A stretch of 64,000 bases of DNA from Chrysopilus asiliformis (GCA_964034945.1 OZ035962.1:108515534-108579533); one strand, 5' to 3'. Positions 23,116 through 34,564 are shown, numbered from the stretch's first letter. The notes: generated by a model not told the origin, from the letters alone. Numbers and translations are program-made.

Positions 23116-23685
23116 CCCAGCAAGCCCGGGGTAAGCACTTTTTCAAATTCAAATTTGTGTTGGTGACCATGGCACTGTGTGTGTTATGTACATCGCCGCT
23201 GCCGCATGAAAAAATTAAAACAAAATCAAATGCACTGTTTTAACAGTGCAATAAAAAATAGTTAAGTGCGAACACGTTTTTTATCGCATATAAAAGAAAA
23301 AAATTCAACATCAAGGAGTAACAAAATAATGTCCTAAAATAAATAATTAAGTGTTTCTTTTAAAATAGTTTAGTTTTTAATTTTTAAACAATTTTTGGTG
23401 TGCATTTTCTTGGGAAAAAAGTGTTCATTACTTCTAGTGCAGTACTTATGTAAGTAATCCATGTAAGGAGTTCTGTAAGGCCTTATTTTCAGTACTTTTA
23501 TAACGCCTTACAGAATGCATTATAGAACTACTTTTGGAGAAGCGGACGGTGCAATTACATGTATTCACAGACACGAAGTATATAGCTGAATTTTTTCCCG
23601 GAGCCCTATCAAAGTTTCATTTCTAGTAAGCATTACTTTCAGGCATTATTTCACTACTCTAAAAAATACTTCTGTGTTTGCTGGG
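23116..23685 (-). mobile_element. 570-bp element, right member of the inverted pair
   Basis: It is the reverse complement of 22293-22862, with CCCAGCAAGCCCGGGG at the left and TGTTTGCTGGG at the right. The flanks (CTA and AAG) do not give a duplication, so it may have arrived by rearrangement rather than simple insertion. Confidence 0.7.
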
Positions 23686-23810
23686 AAGTTTTTGGACGCG
23701 AGAATAGTTTTAATTATGTAAGCTACTGAAATACTGTCAGAAACACAGCTTATTGTGTTTTTTAACTAAAAATATAGAATCAGACCAATATTTCTTCAAA
23801 ATATTTAATA

Positions 23811-24152
23811 CTAGCTTGCATACCCGTCGTTGCCGGGTTAAGTTTTTTGTATATGTTTTAGAATACGAAGAAAACCGGAAAGAACTTAAAAACTTTGGTC
23901 TATGTTGGAGCTAAACTTCAGGCCAATCGGCTCGGTAGTTTCCCCGCGAAAGGGTAACATAGACGAAGAGCTAAGTTTCGAGATAACTTTACCCCCTCCC
24001 CTTACTCCCCCACCCCTCGCGCTACTTTTCCGTATGCCTATGTTGGAACCAGAACTACCACAGACACTCATGTCAATCAGTTCAGCCGTTTTTGCGTGAA
24101 AGAGGAACAGACAGACAGACATACACCAACTCATTTTTATATATTAGTACGA
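23811..24152 (-). mobile_element. Non-autonomous Helitron, family 1
   Basis: Read on the minus strand: starts TCGTACTAATATATAAAAATG, then a TGTCTGTC microsatellite, the internal block with AGCCGATTGGCC, the hairpin CCCGGCAACGACGGG and TATGCAAG-CTAG followed by T. All terminal features are intact. Confidence 0.85.
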
Positions 24153-26068
24153 TTATTTCAAATATGAAATACTATGGTTGTTTTTTTCACAAATATTTTT
24201 TTTCTCAACATTTAAAGAACATAGAAACCACCCAACAAATTGAAACAAACACGTACAGTACAGTGTTTCAATTTTATGTTAAATGATTTTTTTTTTCTTT
24301 CTTGCGGAGGATTTCCAATTCCAATTCGTGGATTACGGAGCTTATCCTTTTTGAGCCACATCTAAAAGGATCTCTCACATTTCACGTAAAAACCTCAGGA
24401 AATCCAAATCCATTTGTATTTTACTCGGTTTAATGGACGTCGTTTTACTTCTGGTTTTCTTTCTGCAAATATTTAATTTTTCCTATTACAATGCAAAGGA
24501 CGTAAAAAGCTTAAGGTAAATAAACCATTTCCCGGATAATACAATCAATGAAGAACCTGTGTTGATAACAAAAAAAGATTAGTTTATCTGATCCTATTTG
24601 ATTTTAAAAATCACAAATAATGTCATTATTCGGTCATTGATACTTTAACCCCCTTCAATATTCCAACTGAATCATATCGGTTGGTTTATCTTAAAACGTA
24701 TGTAATCAACTTTAGTATAGTGGAGTGTCTTTTCGTCCGCATATAACAAACATGCTCGTGTGTCATGCAAGTTGATACTGTTTCAATGATAATTTTGATA
24801 AATTTTTGAAAAGCTTGTAAACACGAAATTACCCAAGAGTCCAATCCGACTGAAATAATGTACTCGTCCGACCTCCCAAACGCCCCATTTCGGTCGTTGT
24901 GTATACACAGTGAACGTGTAAAATAATCACAACATTATCAACAAATATGCTGTAAATTTTAGCTAAGTAAATCACATCATTGCTGGGTAATTGAGATAAA
25001 ACAAGCATAAGAAAAGGGGAGTGCGACGGTCGCGAAACAACCTAGGTGATGAGTTTTAACAATTATTTTTCACCAAATTTTGTTAAGTTTCTTGAAACAT
25101 TTTAATGTATGGAAAAGTTACATGTAAATTTATTCTCAATTACTTTGTTTCAGCAAGTTTTTTTTAACAAATCAGAAGTTTTAAGAAAATGAAAAAAAAC
25201 TGATTTGTTTTGAGGGAGACATCACTGTTACTATTAAATAACGAATTTCATATTCTTACGACAGATATCGAATTAATTTAATTCGGATTTCATATTAGTT
25301 TTAAGGATATTCTTTAACCAGAAAAAATATAGTTTATTGCTTCTATCACACAGGGTGCAAACATGTGCTGTGATACCATGGACGAAAAATTCCTAGTAGA
25401 GGCCGCAATTGATGTCCCCAAACAAAGCACTATTACTAGAAAGTCACACCCAATTTTGTTCTATTTTAGTCGTGAAATTGTTTTAACGCAAACAAAATAA
25501 AGGCGAAGTTCTCTCACCCTAAAAAATTCCAGACACCGCGTCTAAATTAAACTACATGAAAACTAAAAGCATTAAACGCAGAGCTGCTGATTTAAAAAAA
25601 CAATTGGTTATAAAATTTCTTCTATTGAAAGCCACCTATTACTCATTTTAAAAAAAAATTCCTGAAATTTTCTTTTCTAATTCATGCAGCGCAATTTCAA
25701 GTAATATAATTATTTTAATTACGAAATTAAAATGGACTTTGTTTATTTGATCAACGCTATTTAAGTTCTGTGTTCTTTATTCGTAGTTTTCACAAATGTT
25801 CTTTACAAAGTGTTATGCACAGATGGAGGCTTCAAAACAAAACAAAAAACTTTTCTTTATTAAAAAAAAAAAAATTCATGCGAAAATTTCGATTTTTTGA
25901 GTATTTACACTTAAATCAGTTGCGCTGAAAGGAAAATAGATACATTGAAATCTCGATACTGTATACCTCTCGACCTCTCGATAATGTGTACCTCCCGATA
26001 GTATATACCTTACATGTATGTATATACATTTGTAGAACTATAAAAAATATTCGACACTTTTTTTTATA
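24153..26068. other. No gene seen
   Basis: AT-rich, without convincing coding frames or recognised repeats. Confidence 0.4.
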
Positions 26069-26432
26069 CTAGGGGCTGCGCCCCGAACCCCTTAGCGGTT
26101 CACCCCCCCCCCCCCCCCGCCCCCAATGGTACGTTTAATTTATCTATCTATATATATACTGAGGAACATCTATGCCATATTTCAGGCCAATCGGTTCAGT
26201 AGTTTCCCCGCGAAAGAGTAACATAGTGCAAAAACTAAGTTTCGAAATCACTTTACCCCCTCCCCTTACTCCCCCCACCCCTGGTGCTACTTTTCCGTAT
26301 GCCTATGTTGGAACCAGAACTCCAACAGACACTCATGCCCAATTTCAAGTCAATCGGTTCAGCCGTTTTTGCGTGAAAGAGGAACAGACAGACAGACAGA
26401 CAGGCACCAACTCATTTTTATATATTAGTAAT
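26069..26432 (-). mobile_element. Family 1 Helitron with a different 3' terminus
   Basis: The 5' two-thirds (TACTAATATATAAAAATGAG, TGTC microsatellite, AAACGGCTGAACCGATTGAC block) match family 1. The 3' end is different: the hairpin GGGGCGCAGCCCC directly followed by TAGT, with a long poly-G run just before. The 5' terminal TC is mutated to TT. A replaced 3' end is a known way in which new Helitron families arise; here it is inferred from this one copy. Confidence 0.65.
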
Positions 26433-26584
26433 TCGGTTTTAAGAAGGGGTTCCCCTTAGGGTGGTTTCATGCAAAAACAGTTTTTTGGCAATCACTCGAA
26501 AACTACGGGTCGGATTTGGATAAAATATAAATGAATAAGATTTAAAAAATGGTTTAAATCAAAGTTTCAATGTATATTAAAAAG

Positions 26585-26785
26585 TGGTGAATTCTTGTAA
26601 AAAAAAATAACAAAAGCTATAATTGCCTATCTGGCAATTATTGAAAACCCGGATGGTGATATTCGTATCAAGTCTTCGTATGAAGTCAAACTTTCCAATA
26701 AAAATTTTTAAAATTTATTCCAATCGGATTTCGATGTATGGGAGTTTAATGTAGAATCATTTTGGTTTCACCATACGGGTATAAA
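26585..26785 (-). mobile_element. DINE-like element, 3' fragment
   Basis: It carries AACAAAAGCTATAATTGCC, a small hairpin, GGTGATATTCGTATCAAG and ends TTTCACCATACGGGTATA. It is the terminal portions of the family at 7419-7926 without the microsatellite core. Confidence 0.6.
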
Positions 26786-27155
26786 TATAATATGACTTTG
26801 GCGAGAATCAAGAAATTAAATGCACTGTAAGCAATGACAGTTAAAAAATGTGCGCCGCAGACGAAATTTCTTAAACTAAATGCTGCTTAAATTTAAACTA
26901 GTAGCTACACAATCCCACGCGAAAAACCACTCCATTTTTTATTTTGTTTCACGTTCCATAAATAAGTTCAATTAACATTGTAAAAATACAAATAAAGAGA
27001 AATACGCCACAGGCGAGAAAAATAAAGCTTTCAAAGCCCCAGTCGAAATAGACTATATTTTTACATATTTATTGATAGTTTTTATAATATCTAAATCGAA
27101 TAATCCTGCCGAGGTAACATCTTGGAATACCGACTGGCCCGACTAATCCTCAACG

Positions 27156-27346
27156 CAGAGAATAAATTGTAAATCTAACAATTTTGTAATCGGAAATCGC
27201 GACTACAACTAAAATAAATATTTTCAATTACAAAAATAGTCCACTTAACCATAAAATAGCAAACTTTACTACTAAGTAGTTAAATTTATTATAAAAATAG
27301 TCGATTTTGGCTAATTTTGTAAATGAAATCAAGTATTTGTTCTCTT
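27156..27346. mobile_element. Short inverted-repeat element, AT-rich family, copy 2
   Basis: It begins CAGAGAATAAATTGTAAATC and ends TTTGTTCTCT, and shares block order with 19270-19500. More diverged than that copy. Confidence 0.45.
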
Positions 27347-27919
27347 CGTATGATCATAGAAATTGTGTCGTACTTTTTTCAAAAATTAATTTCTTTCTAC
27401 TTAACATTTTAAATAACATTGAGGTCTTCAGATCTATTTCAAAACACCTCATAGCAAATTGGTTTATCTTATATTTATATACTACAAGAATATGTAAAAT
27501 GTTGGTTCAGTTATATACGAAATGTTGCGAACTGCTTTTTGTCTTTAATTGACAAACTTTTGCAAGTGCAATTTTGAGCAGAATTCACAAGGGTTCACTT
27601 TCGCTAAACTAATTAAATAAAGAAACATTTTGATAGTTTTGTTAATTGTTTGCCGTCTGGAATTCATTGACAGAACATGAAACAATTTTAAACTCTCGTT
27701 TGCAGTCGACTTGACATCAACCCTTCAAAATGCTGATGAAAATAAACAAACGACATTGTTTTTGTTGTTGGTAAAATATTTGCTTAGCGGATTAAGAAAT
27801 TAAGAAACAACTCATTCAGTCATTCATTTAAGTCGATCAAAACGATGTGATGTTCCTTTTGGGTGCCACTTTCACTGATATTTAGCTGAAAAGGACCATT
27901 TAAACTGATGTCAAACAGT

Positions 27920-28336
27920 TTACTCTACAGAAGTTACCCCCCAAGTCAGAAAATCATCCTTTGCTCTTTTTTTTGTATTTTTCATTCTGTTGAGCTTAAC
28001 TGCTTTCTTACAAGTACAACATTTATGCAGAATGCATATCTTAAGGCAGTCATCTTTTGGGGTACAATGATACACGCAAACTTTTAATTGAGTTGAAAGA
28101 AAATTTCTTAAGTACTTTTCCCTTCGGATGAGATAATTATTCCTCCGTTTTGAACTACTAAACATCCTTAGCAGTTTCCTTTTGCAGTTTCCTTTTTCAG
28201 TTTCCTTTTGCAGTTTCATAACTAACAATTTGTTCTGTGCGGAAAGTTTTACTTTTTTTTCGTTCTTTCTTCTCTTTCTTATCCGCAAGGCAATCAATAT
28301 GGTACCACAGTAACTTTTCATTTCCTCGGGACACAA
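27920..28336 (-). CDS. Hypothetical Lys/Arg-rich open frame, possibly degraded
   Basis: A 138-codon open frame on the minus strand, very basic (KKRRKNEKK, KLQKETEKGNCKRK, RRNNYLIRR) with a cysteine cluster towards the end (ILHKCCTCKK). A second frame upstream at 28342-28524 (GRFTKNPSRWRSQF, KELRIRKRK) ends a few bases before it and might be the same protein broken by a frameshift. No family is recognised. Long purine runs can give such frames by chance. Confidence 0.2.
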   Translation of the reverse strand: MCPEEMKSYCGTILIALRIRKRRKNEKKVKLSAQNKLLVMKLQKETEKGNCKRKLLRMFSSSKRRNNYLIRREKYLRNFLSTQLKVCVYHCTPKDDCLKICILHKCCTCKKAVKLNRMKNTKKRAKDDFLTWGVTSVE

Positions 28337-28502
28337 CTCTGCTAAATGTAAAATTTCCTTTTCCTAATTCTTAACTCTTTTACGTTTTTATATGTCTTTA
28401 AAGTTACTGGAATACAAATGCGACCAGCAAATTTTCTATAAAACTGGGAACGCCATCTGCTTGGGTTTTTTGTAAATCTTCCGTGTGTATATTTTATATA
28501 TT

Positions 28503-29129
28503 TATACCCGTATGGTGAAACCAAAGGGTATATTAACTTTGCCTTACCGTTTGTAACGCCAAGATCCCGTCATCGCACAAAAAAATGAATTACACCAGTG
28601 TGTTTAGAATGATAAAAATATTTAATTTCTGCATGTCCGTCCGTCTGTCTGTCTGTCTGTCCGTCTGTCTGTCTGTCCGTCTGTCTGTCGTCTGTCCGTC
28701 TGTCCGTCTGTCCGACTGTCCGTCTGTCTGTCTGTCTGTCCGTCCGTCTGTCTGTGGCGCGGATTGCGGGCGCACGGATTGAGCTAGAGACTTGAAAGTT
28801 TGCACAGATCCGTTTTTCGTAAAATGCGAGGCTAAGTTCGTTAATGGGCAAAAATGGACCATTAGGGGGGGTACCCCCCATACGAACGAAAACTTTTTTT
28901 CTGAATATCTCAAAAACGGTGCATCTTATCAAAAAAGTCCAAGAACAAAAGTTATTTAGGATATGATACATCAAAATCCAATTGGAATAAATTTTAAAAA
29001 ATCTTATTGAAAAGTTTGACTTCAAAGTGGAATTTTGGTATAACTGTTCGAATTTTGATACGAATATCACCATATTTATACGGGTTTTCAATAAATGCCA
29101 GATTGGCAATTATAGCTTTTGTTATGTTT
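28503..29129 (+). mobile_element. DINE-like element, copy 2 (long microsatellite)
   Basis: It starts TATACCCGTATGGTGAAACC. A GTCC/GTCT microsatellite spans about 28635-28755. The 3' end has CACCATATTTATACGGG, the small hairpin (TGCCAGATTGGCA) and AATTATAGCTTTTGTTATG. Same layout as 7419-7926. Open frames across the microsatellite (repeated SVCLSV or DRQTDRQT) are artefacts. Confidence 0.8.
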
Positions 29130-31196
29130 AAAAATCGAAACTTGAGTTAAAAATTTGAAGTGAATAAAAATTGAGTTAATTTGTAGATTTAAATGTTGTA
29201 ACTGGACTTAAAAATCTAAAATGAAATACGTTTTTAAAATAATGTTAGGTTTTAAAAAGAAATCAACATATTGGCAAACAAAAAACCCTACAGAAAAACA
29301 CAAAAATTTTTCTATTGTTATTGAATGGATCAAGAAAACGTTTCAAACATTTTATTGGCAGCTTGAGAAGGTTTGAGATAAACTTCCGCTGAAAACGTAT
29401 CGTTAAACAACAATGGCCATATAAAAACATCTAACGAACCTGATTAAAATGCATCGTTGCACATGAATGGCATATTCCACTATCAATCATATCTCTCCAT
29501 AATCGAAATTCCAATCATCATCTTCGCCATAATCGCATTTTCCATAGAGGCAAGTATTGTTATCTTAAATCATTGTTAAACGTTCGACAATCGTCACTCA
29601 TCCGGCCAACAAGTCGCAGGGAAAATCGAAAAAAGTGTGTCTTGAATTCCTTGATCAGTTCCGAGTAAAAGTGGCGCAATTTTACAACTAGCCACTTGAG
29701 CATAAAACGTGCAGCATAAAATCATAGTTACCGCCATAGATTAATTGTGCACGCGCAGTATTCGCTCAGTTTCCAAGTGCAAATAGCCAATAAATGTCCA
29801 GAGTCTAGTCTATTGTAACTCCAACCCACCGTATATACTATGATGGCCTTTCGTCGCTCAGTGGTCGTAATGACGTCGTTATGTGGTCAGTGGGGGTAAT
29901 TTACTTACGCTCAGTCGCTCGTGATCTATTCAGCATAAAATTATATTGGACGTCTTTAGTTTCATACCTTACAAATGTGATATGGCTAAAGACTGAGATC
30001 AATGATCATTTATAGTATAGTTATCCAACCTGAACACATGATGGTAGCTTACCTGTAATTTATTCGGGCGTCGAGCACACGACCGAAAATGGCGATTATT
30101 ATGCGATTCGCATAGCATCTCGCCTTTATTCGTCGCGTTCAGAGCTCGTTTTGCAAAACACTTTTAAATTAAAATTTATGACGGGCGCTTTTTTCGTGTA
30201 TTTACTAAATTTCCAACCATTTACTTTGATTACCGGTGAAATATAGACAACACCCGCATGGACTCGAATTTATTGTTTTCATTTATGTCTCACATCGAAA
30301 TAGGTCCGAACTTTAGCCAATTGTGTGAAAAAATTTCGGTTAAAAGCGCGTCCACGTAATCACTCATCAATCCTTCTACCTTTATCTACCTATATTTTCA
30401 CCTGTTTGACATAAACATGGCCACCGTGTAGCGATATATCCATTGCTATCGGACGATTTTGCATAAACTGTTATTGTTTTCTGCAGCTGGAATTGAAATT
30501 AGAGCGCACGATATTTTAATTCGCCTCATTTTTTATTTATATCAACTTTTATTTTGGCACAAATTGTTTTAAAGTTCTTGTAAATGAGGGTGCAATTTAT
30601 TTGAATGCTTTCGGGTGATTTTGCGGTTGAATTAATTGCGAATAATGCCAGAAAAAATACATGCGGGAGATTTTCAAGAGAAATAATTTGCATATTTAAC
30701 AGAACAGTCGGTTTTTTTCGTAGTTTTAATATAAAATTGACTGTTAAGATAATCAGGAGTTGATTTATGTTATTGATTTGCAGAACTATGAATGCTTTGT
30801 AAGCTTAAATTGTAAATTTATGTCGAGGGAACTGAAGTGAATTACGCTTTTACAAATAAGGAGTATTTTCATAAATGTATAACACGAATTGCACAAAAAA
30901 TTCAGTTTATGATTGCAATATATTAAAAAATCCCATTTGAATTTTGCAAATTTAGAAACTGAATGTAAATCATAAAATATTTTCTAAAGTCAAAATGAAA
31001 ATATGCAGGAGAAAATTTATGCTTTATAATTTAATTTAATTGCGTGCCTTATACTGGTATATAATTATACTGGAAATAACTATAAAAGTTCTTTATATAA
31101 AAAATAAACCCAAAATATCTTAAGTCGGTTTTTGGGGAGTCCAAAGTGCCTTGTATTTATATTTTCAGACATGAAAATCGAATTTCGATATTTTGG
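29130..31196. other. Repeat-poor stretch, no gene recognised
   Basis: This is the longest part of the left half with no recognised transposon. Composition is more balanced at 29560-30150. No domain-bearing frame is visible. It could hold regulatory sequence or a first non-coding exon of a neighbouring gene; nothing in the sequence decides this. Confidence 0.35.
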
Positions 31197-31204
31197 GTTC
31201 AAAC

Positions 31205-31574
31205 CACAGAACTATATAACATAGAACAACTGTCACCATACAAAGCTCTGCTAAAAAATGGTCCCAAAAATAATCCCTCTTTATCGTACTTGAACGCATT
31301 CACTGAACTGTATAAGGTCGCGAAATTCAAATTTCGTTTGCCGCGAAATTCAAATTTCAAAAGTTTTAGACTAACTTTAGGCGTCAAAAACGAACTTTAG
31401 GCGCCAACACCATTCCGAAAGTCTATTTTCCTTTGACAGCTCACGGTTTAAACGAGAGGACTATATTAATTTTCATACGGTTATCTTGCTCTTACTTGAC
31501 TCGTTTTGATTCACTGAACTGTATTGAAATGGGACCATTTGAGACAGCAAATCGAGCGATCTAGTATATCTATG
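31205..31574 (+). mobile_element. 370-bp element, full copy with 8-bp target duplication
   Basis: It begins CACAGAACTATATAACATAG and ends GATCTAGTATATCTATG. The flanks are perfect 8-bp direct repeats, GTTCAAAC at 31197-31204 and 31575-31582. Terminal inverted repeats are short (CAYAGA-type). Eight-base duplications are made by hAT- and P-type transposases. Contains the doubled block GCGAAATTCAAATTT and a subterminal TTTAGGCG word. No coding capacity. Confidence 0.85.
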
Positions 31575-31576
31575 GT

Positions 31577-31765
31577 TCAAACCAAAGAGATATTCGAATT
31601 GTTTTTATCGGAAGGCAGTAATCCGTGGCGGAAGATTGTAGAGGGTGGGAAGAGGCTATCTATCTGCATTTCAAACTCAGACTGGACCTCTTCATAATTG
31701 TGGTCTCGTAACAATTTTTCAATGAATTGCAACATTTGTAAGGTTTTTTCGTTGTAATCCATCAA
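31577..31765 (-). CDS. Small hypothetical open frame
   Basis: A 62-codon minus-strand frame (includes MLQFIEKLLRDHNYEEVQSE) with good amino-acid mixture and predicted helical character. It ends within the target duplication of the adjacent 370-bp element, so the insertion may have truncated it. A related fragment lies near 2230-2330. Protein family unknown. Confidence 0.25.
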   Translation of the reverse strand: MMDYNEKTLQMLQFIEKLLRDHNYEEVQSEFEMQIDSLFPPSTIFRHGLLPSDKNNSNISLV

Positions 31766-31950
31766 CAGGAGAGGTGGTGATAGCAGTATAGACCGATGAT
31801 GTCGTTAGCACCAAGCAGTAACTATCATCACGAATTCGAATAAGGCAAGTTGACTGGACGTGAAAAGACCCCGAAGCGTAGGGGAGATTTAAAGCTACAA
31901 CCCCCGGATTTCTGCTTTACCACTGTGCCACACTGTTAAGAGAAGCTATT

Positions 31951-33073
31951 CATGGTACTTACAAACTAAGGTAATATATTGCGCATGTTTCATTCCCTCT
32001 CTTTCTTTCATTGTGACGTCACGTGAATCACACTTTTGTATTATCTACATAAGAAAAGCTATTGAAATTACTTTCTTGACCAATAAAATAAGGTGTAAAT
32101 GGTGTTCTAGTTGATTTTATAGCTGTAGATTGAAAAAAATTAAATAAAAACCATTTAATGAATTTAATTGCGAGTTTTATTTATTTTTCTTTTTAAACTT
32201 GAACGTTTTTCCCTTAATTTTTGATTTCCAATTCTTATTCTAAAACACATTTTACATCGCAAAAATATTTCAATTATATCTACATCTGACATTGAGATAT
32301 TTACAACAGACATTAATGTTTGTATATAGTTTAGGGATGGTTTCAACGAGTTGGTTTCATCATTTTCATTATTGAATGTGTTGAATACTTTGTTTATTTT
32401 TTGTAACCAACTGCATTATTTTCATGCATCAATTTCCAATTTTCCTCCTTAAATCTGCAGTTCTCTGCTTCCAAAGTAGAAATTTTTCTTTCCAAAACTT
32501 CTACCTCAGTTGAAGTGAAGCAAATGTGATCACAGCACCTGAAAATATTAGAGATTTTATTAGAGTGGCGGAAAATTATAATCATCATATGAAATTACTT
32601 ACTTCCATAGTTCAGTATTACATGATTTATCTTCGAATGTTCTGACGACATTCTGGTCATTAACTGTTGGTGTCTGATCATCAAACAATAGTTCCTCAAT
32701 TAAATCTTGACGATCCTTCTTCTCGCGTCTATCACTTCGCTTCAGGATTGCTGCTATCCATACTTTAGCTACTTTTGGTCCTTTGGAAACCTGAAAAGTC
32801 TTACTTCACTGACTTCCGCAGTTTTTTTCGACGCTTATTATTGTCCGTTTCACAACCAAAAACCGAGCAAATAGCCATCTCGTTTATTTTTTCAATAATG
32901 TTGAGTTTTAATGCAACAATATTATAAAAAAACACCGACTTTCATACGCACAACGCAAATTTTCTATACAAAATGAGCGAGCTGTCAAATTTTTGTGATT
33001 CACGTGACGTCATGCGCAGTAGAATACCATTTTGGAAACTCGGAATATATTACCTTAGTTTGTAAATACCATG
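31951..33073 (-). mobile_element. P-element-like transposon with THAP-type gene (1.12 kb)
   Basis: The left end CATGGTACTTACAAACTAAG and the right end, read inward, CATGGTATTTACAAACTAAG continue as a 30-bp inverted repeat with one mismatch. Both are flanked by the 9-bp sequence GAAGCTATT (31942-31950 and 33074-33082). A perfect 19-bp subterminal inverted repeat, TGACGTCACGTGAATCACA, lies at 32014-32032 and 32994-33012. The minus strand inside encodes a THAP-like start, an FPKD motif and a leucine zipper. P elements likewise have CATG-starting ~31-bp ends, subterminal inverted repeats, about 8-bp target duplications and a THAP domain followed by a zipper. The catalytic part is absent. Confidence 0.75.
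32394..32878 (-). pseudogene. THAP/leucine-zipper protein of the P-like element, frame-broken
   Basis: From ATG at 32878 the minus strand reads MAICSVFGCETDNNKRRKK, with the C-x4-C start typical of a THAP zinc finger. In the next frame follows VRLFRFPKD, the usual THAP F-x-FPKD motif, and in a third frame VAKVWIAAILKRSD, the THAP Trp-containing helix. Two single-base frame breaks are needed, so this copy is probably dead unless assembly errors are responsible. The third frame stays open from 32790 to a donor at 32603. A 64-nt intron joins it to 32538-32394, which encodes CCDHICF (a possible C-x2-H pair) and a zipper region VLERKISTLEAENCRFKEEN before the stop. A polyA-type signal (TTTATT on the + strand) is at 32176-32181. 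DNA binding is inferred from the family; no transposase core is present. Confidence 0.55.
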
Positions 33074-33082
33074 GAAGCTATT

Positions 33083-34471
33083 GATGTGGCAAGTTGCCTC
33101 CATCATACATAAATCATACATAAAGTCAGAGAAAGAGAGAGATGAATAGGGTGAGGTAGAGGAAGAGAGAAAGAAGAGCGAGGGAAAGAGAGAGTCCGAG
33201 TACTCAATGGAGAAAGTAATGTAGAAGAACCAAGAAATCCAGTGTACCAGATGTTCCACTTTAAAAAATTGGAATCACTTTTTTTTTCAATAAATCAAAA
33301 TGTTTATGGATAAAGTAACAAAATTTTGATGTCATCGAGTTTTAAACCTCAGATATTTCACAGATAAATAACTTCACTGCCGGAGTTTGAGTTTCAATAT
33401 TGAATTATTCCTCGTAAAACATTAAAAATCCAAAACCTTAAATAGATTTTTTTTCCAATTTTCATAGAACCGCTATAAAAAGCAAATTCAACGATATTTA
33501 TGGTCATAAACCACTTTTATCACCCTTCGTGATCGAAATATCTCTACAGCATCATGTCCGAAAGTTAGTAAATTTCTTTTCAATCTGTTTTTTTTTTCTT
33601 ATCGTCGAAGAAGTGCGCGGGGATTATCCATAGCGATTACTGGAAATGATTTTTTGATAGCTTCGCTAAACCACCGAACAGAAGCTTCCCAATGAACTTA
33701 TCTAAAAGATAAATGATAAAATAAATGAAATTACAATTAAAGTCATATCAGTATAGCGATACTGAATAAATCCTTGACAATGGGAAAAGATAACAAAAAA
33801 AGTTTTGCAACAAACACGACAGCCGTCGTATGTTTTTAAGCGGTTTATAAGTCTGATATGGGTACAAGGACCTCATTCCCAATCAACTCGAAATGGGGTG
33901 ATTATCGTTGGTGGAGCAATCATTCTTTTCTTATCAAGGAAGAAAGCGCGCGTACTAGAGTTCATCAAAATCAGCCACCCCGGGCATTTAGGTTTCATTC
34001 AGTCGCAACAATTCACTTTCTGTGTACCCCAACCCTGGGAATTGCGTGGATTATGGGAAAATCTTCACTCTTTGTGAATAGAGGATCTACCGAAATAAGC
34101 TTTTTATGTCACATTTCAGATGGCATTTGTCGGCGCGATACTGACGGAATGAAAAACTGTTAAACCAAGGATTATTATCTGGAAACCGAAATAACTGGAA
34201 AATACATAAAGAGATTTATACAAAATTATGCGATTAAAAGATTAAAATTTCATATTTTAACATAATTTGTTATTTTGTAATACGAAGTCATCGAACCGCA
34301 CTGTTCTTTTGTTTTTTGAAATATTGTTTTTATTATATTATTTTGTTAAATGGTTTTTAGTCAAAGTTTTACTACTGGTTTGAAAAACAGTGATGCGAAC
34401 CGGCTTTTTGGAACAAACCTAAAACCACTGAATTATTGGAATTTTGGTGAACTTAAACCAAATCATAAATA
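33083..34471. other. No gene supported
   Basis: Positions 33120-33200 are GA-rich. Two overlapping frames at 33805-34163 are less AT-rich but show no domain or splice logic. No recognised repeat. Confidence 0.35.
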
Positions 34472-34564
34472 AGTGGCGCAGCCAGGTGGGGTTCCAAAAA
34501 TAGCATATTCAGAAATATCACTGCTTGGTCACAAACCTTCTTGGCCCTCCTGGCTACGCCACTG
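34472..34564. mobile_element. hAT-type miniature remnant
   Basis: The left end AGTGGCGCAGCCAGG and right end CCTGGCTACGCCACTG form the classic CAGTGGCG-type inverted repeat of hAT elements. Only 93 bp remain. The 8-bp duplication is not evident. Confidence 0.65.

Noticed and set aside
26100..26120. Poly-C run as a functional site (also at 39658-39674)
   Set aside because: Such runs are simple repeats within or near transposons here; length is also unreliable in assemblies.
28585..29109. Open frames across the GTCC/GTCT microsatellite
   Set aside because: The repeated SVCLSV or DRQTDRQT pattern is the translation of a simple repeat inside a DINE-like element; the same occurs at 35285-35623.
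33805..34163. Two overlapping frames of about 90-100 codons as a gene
   Set aside because: Less AT-rich than the surroundings, but neither has a recognisable domain and both frames are open at once.
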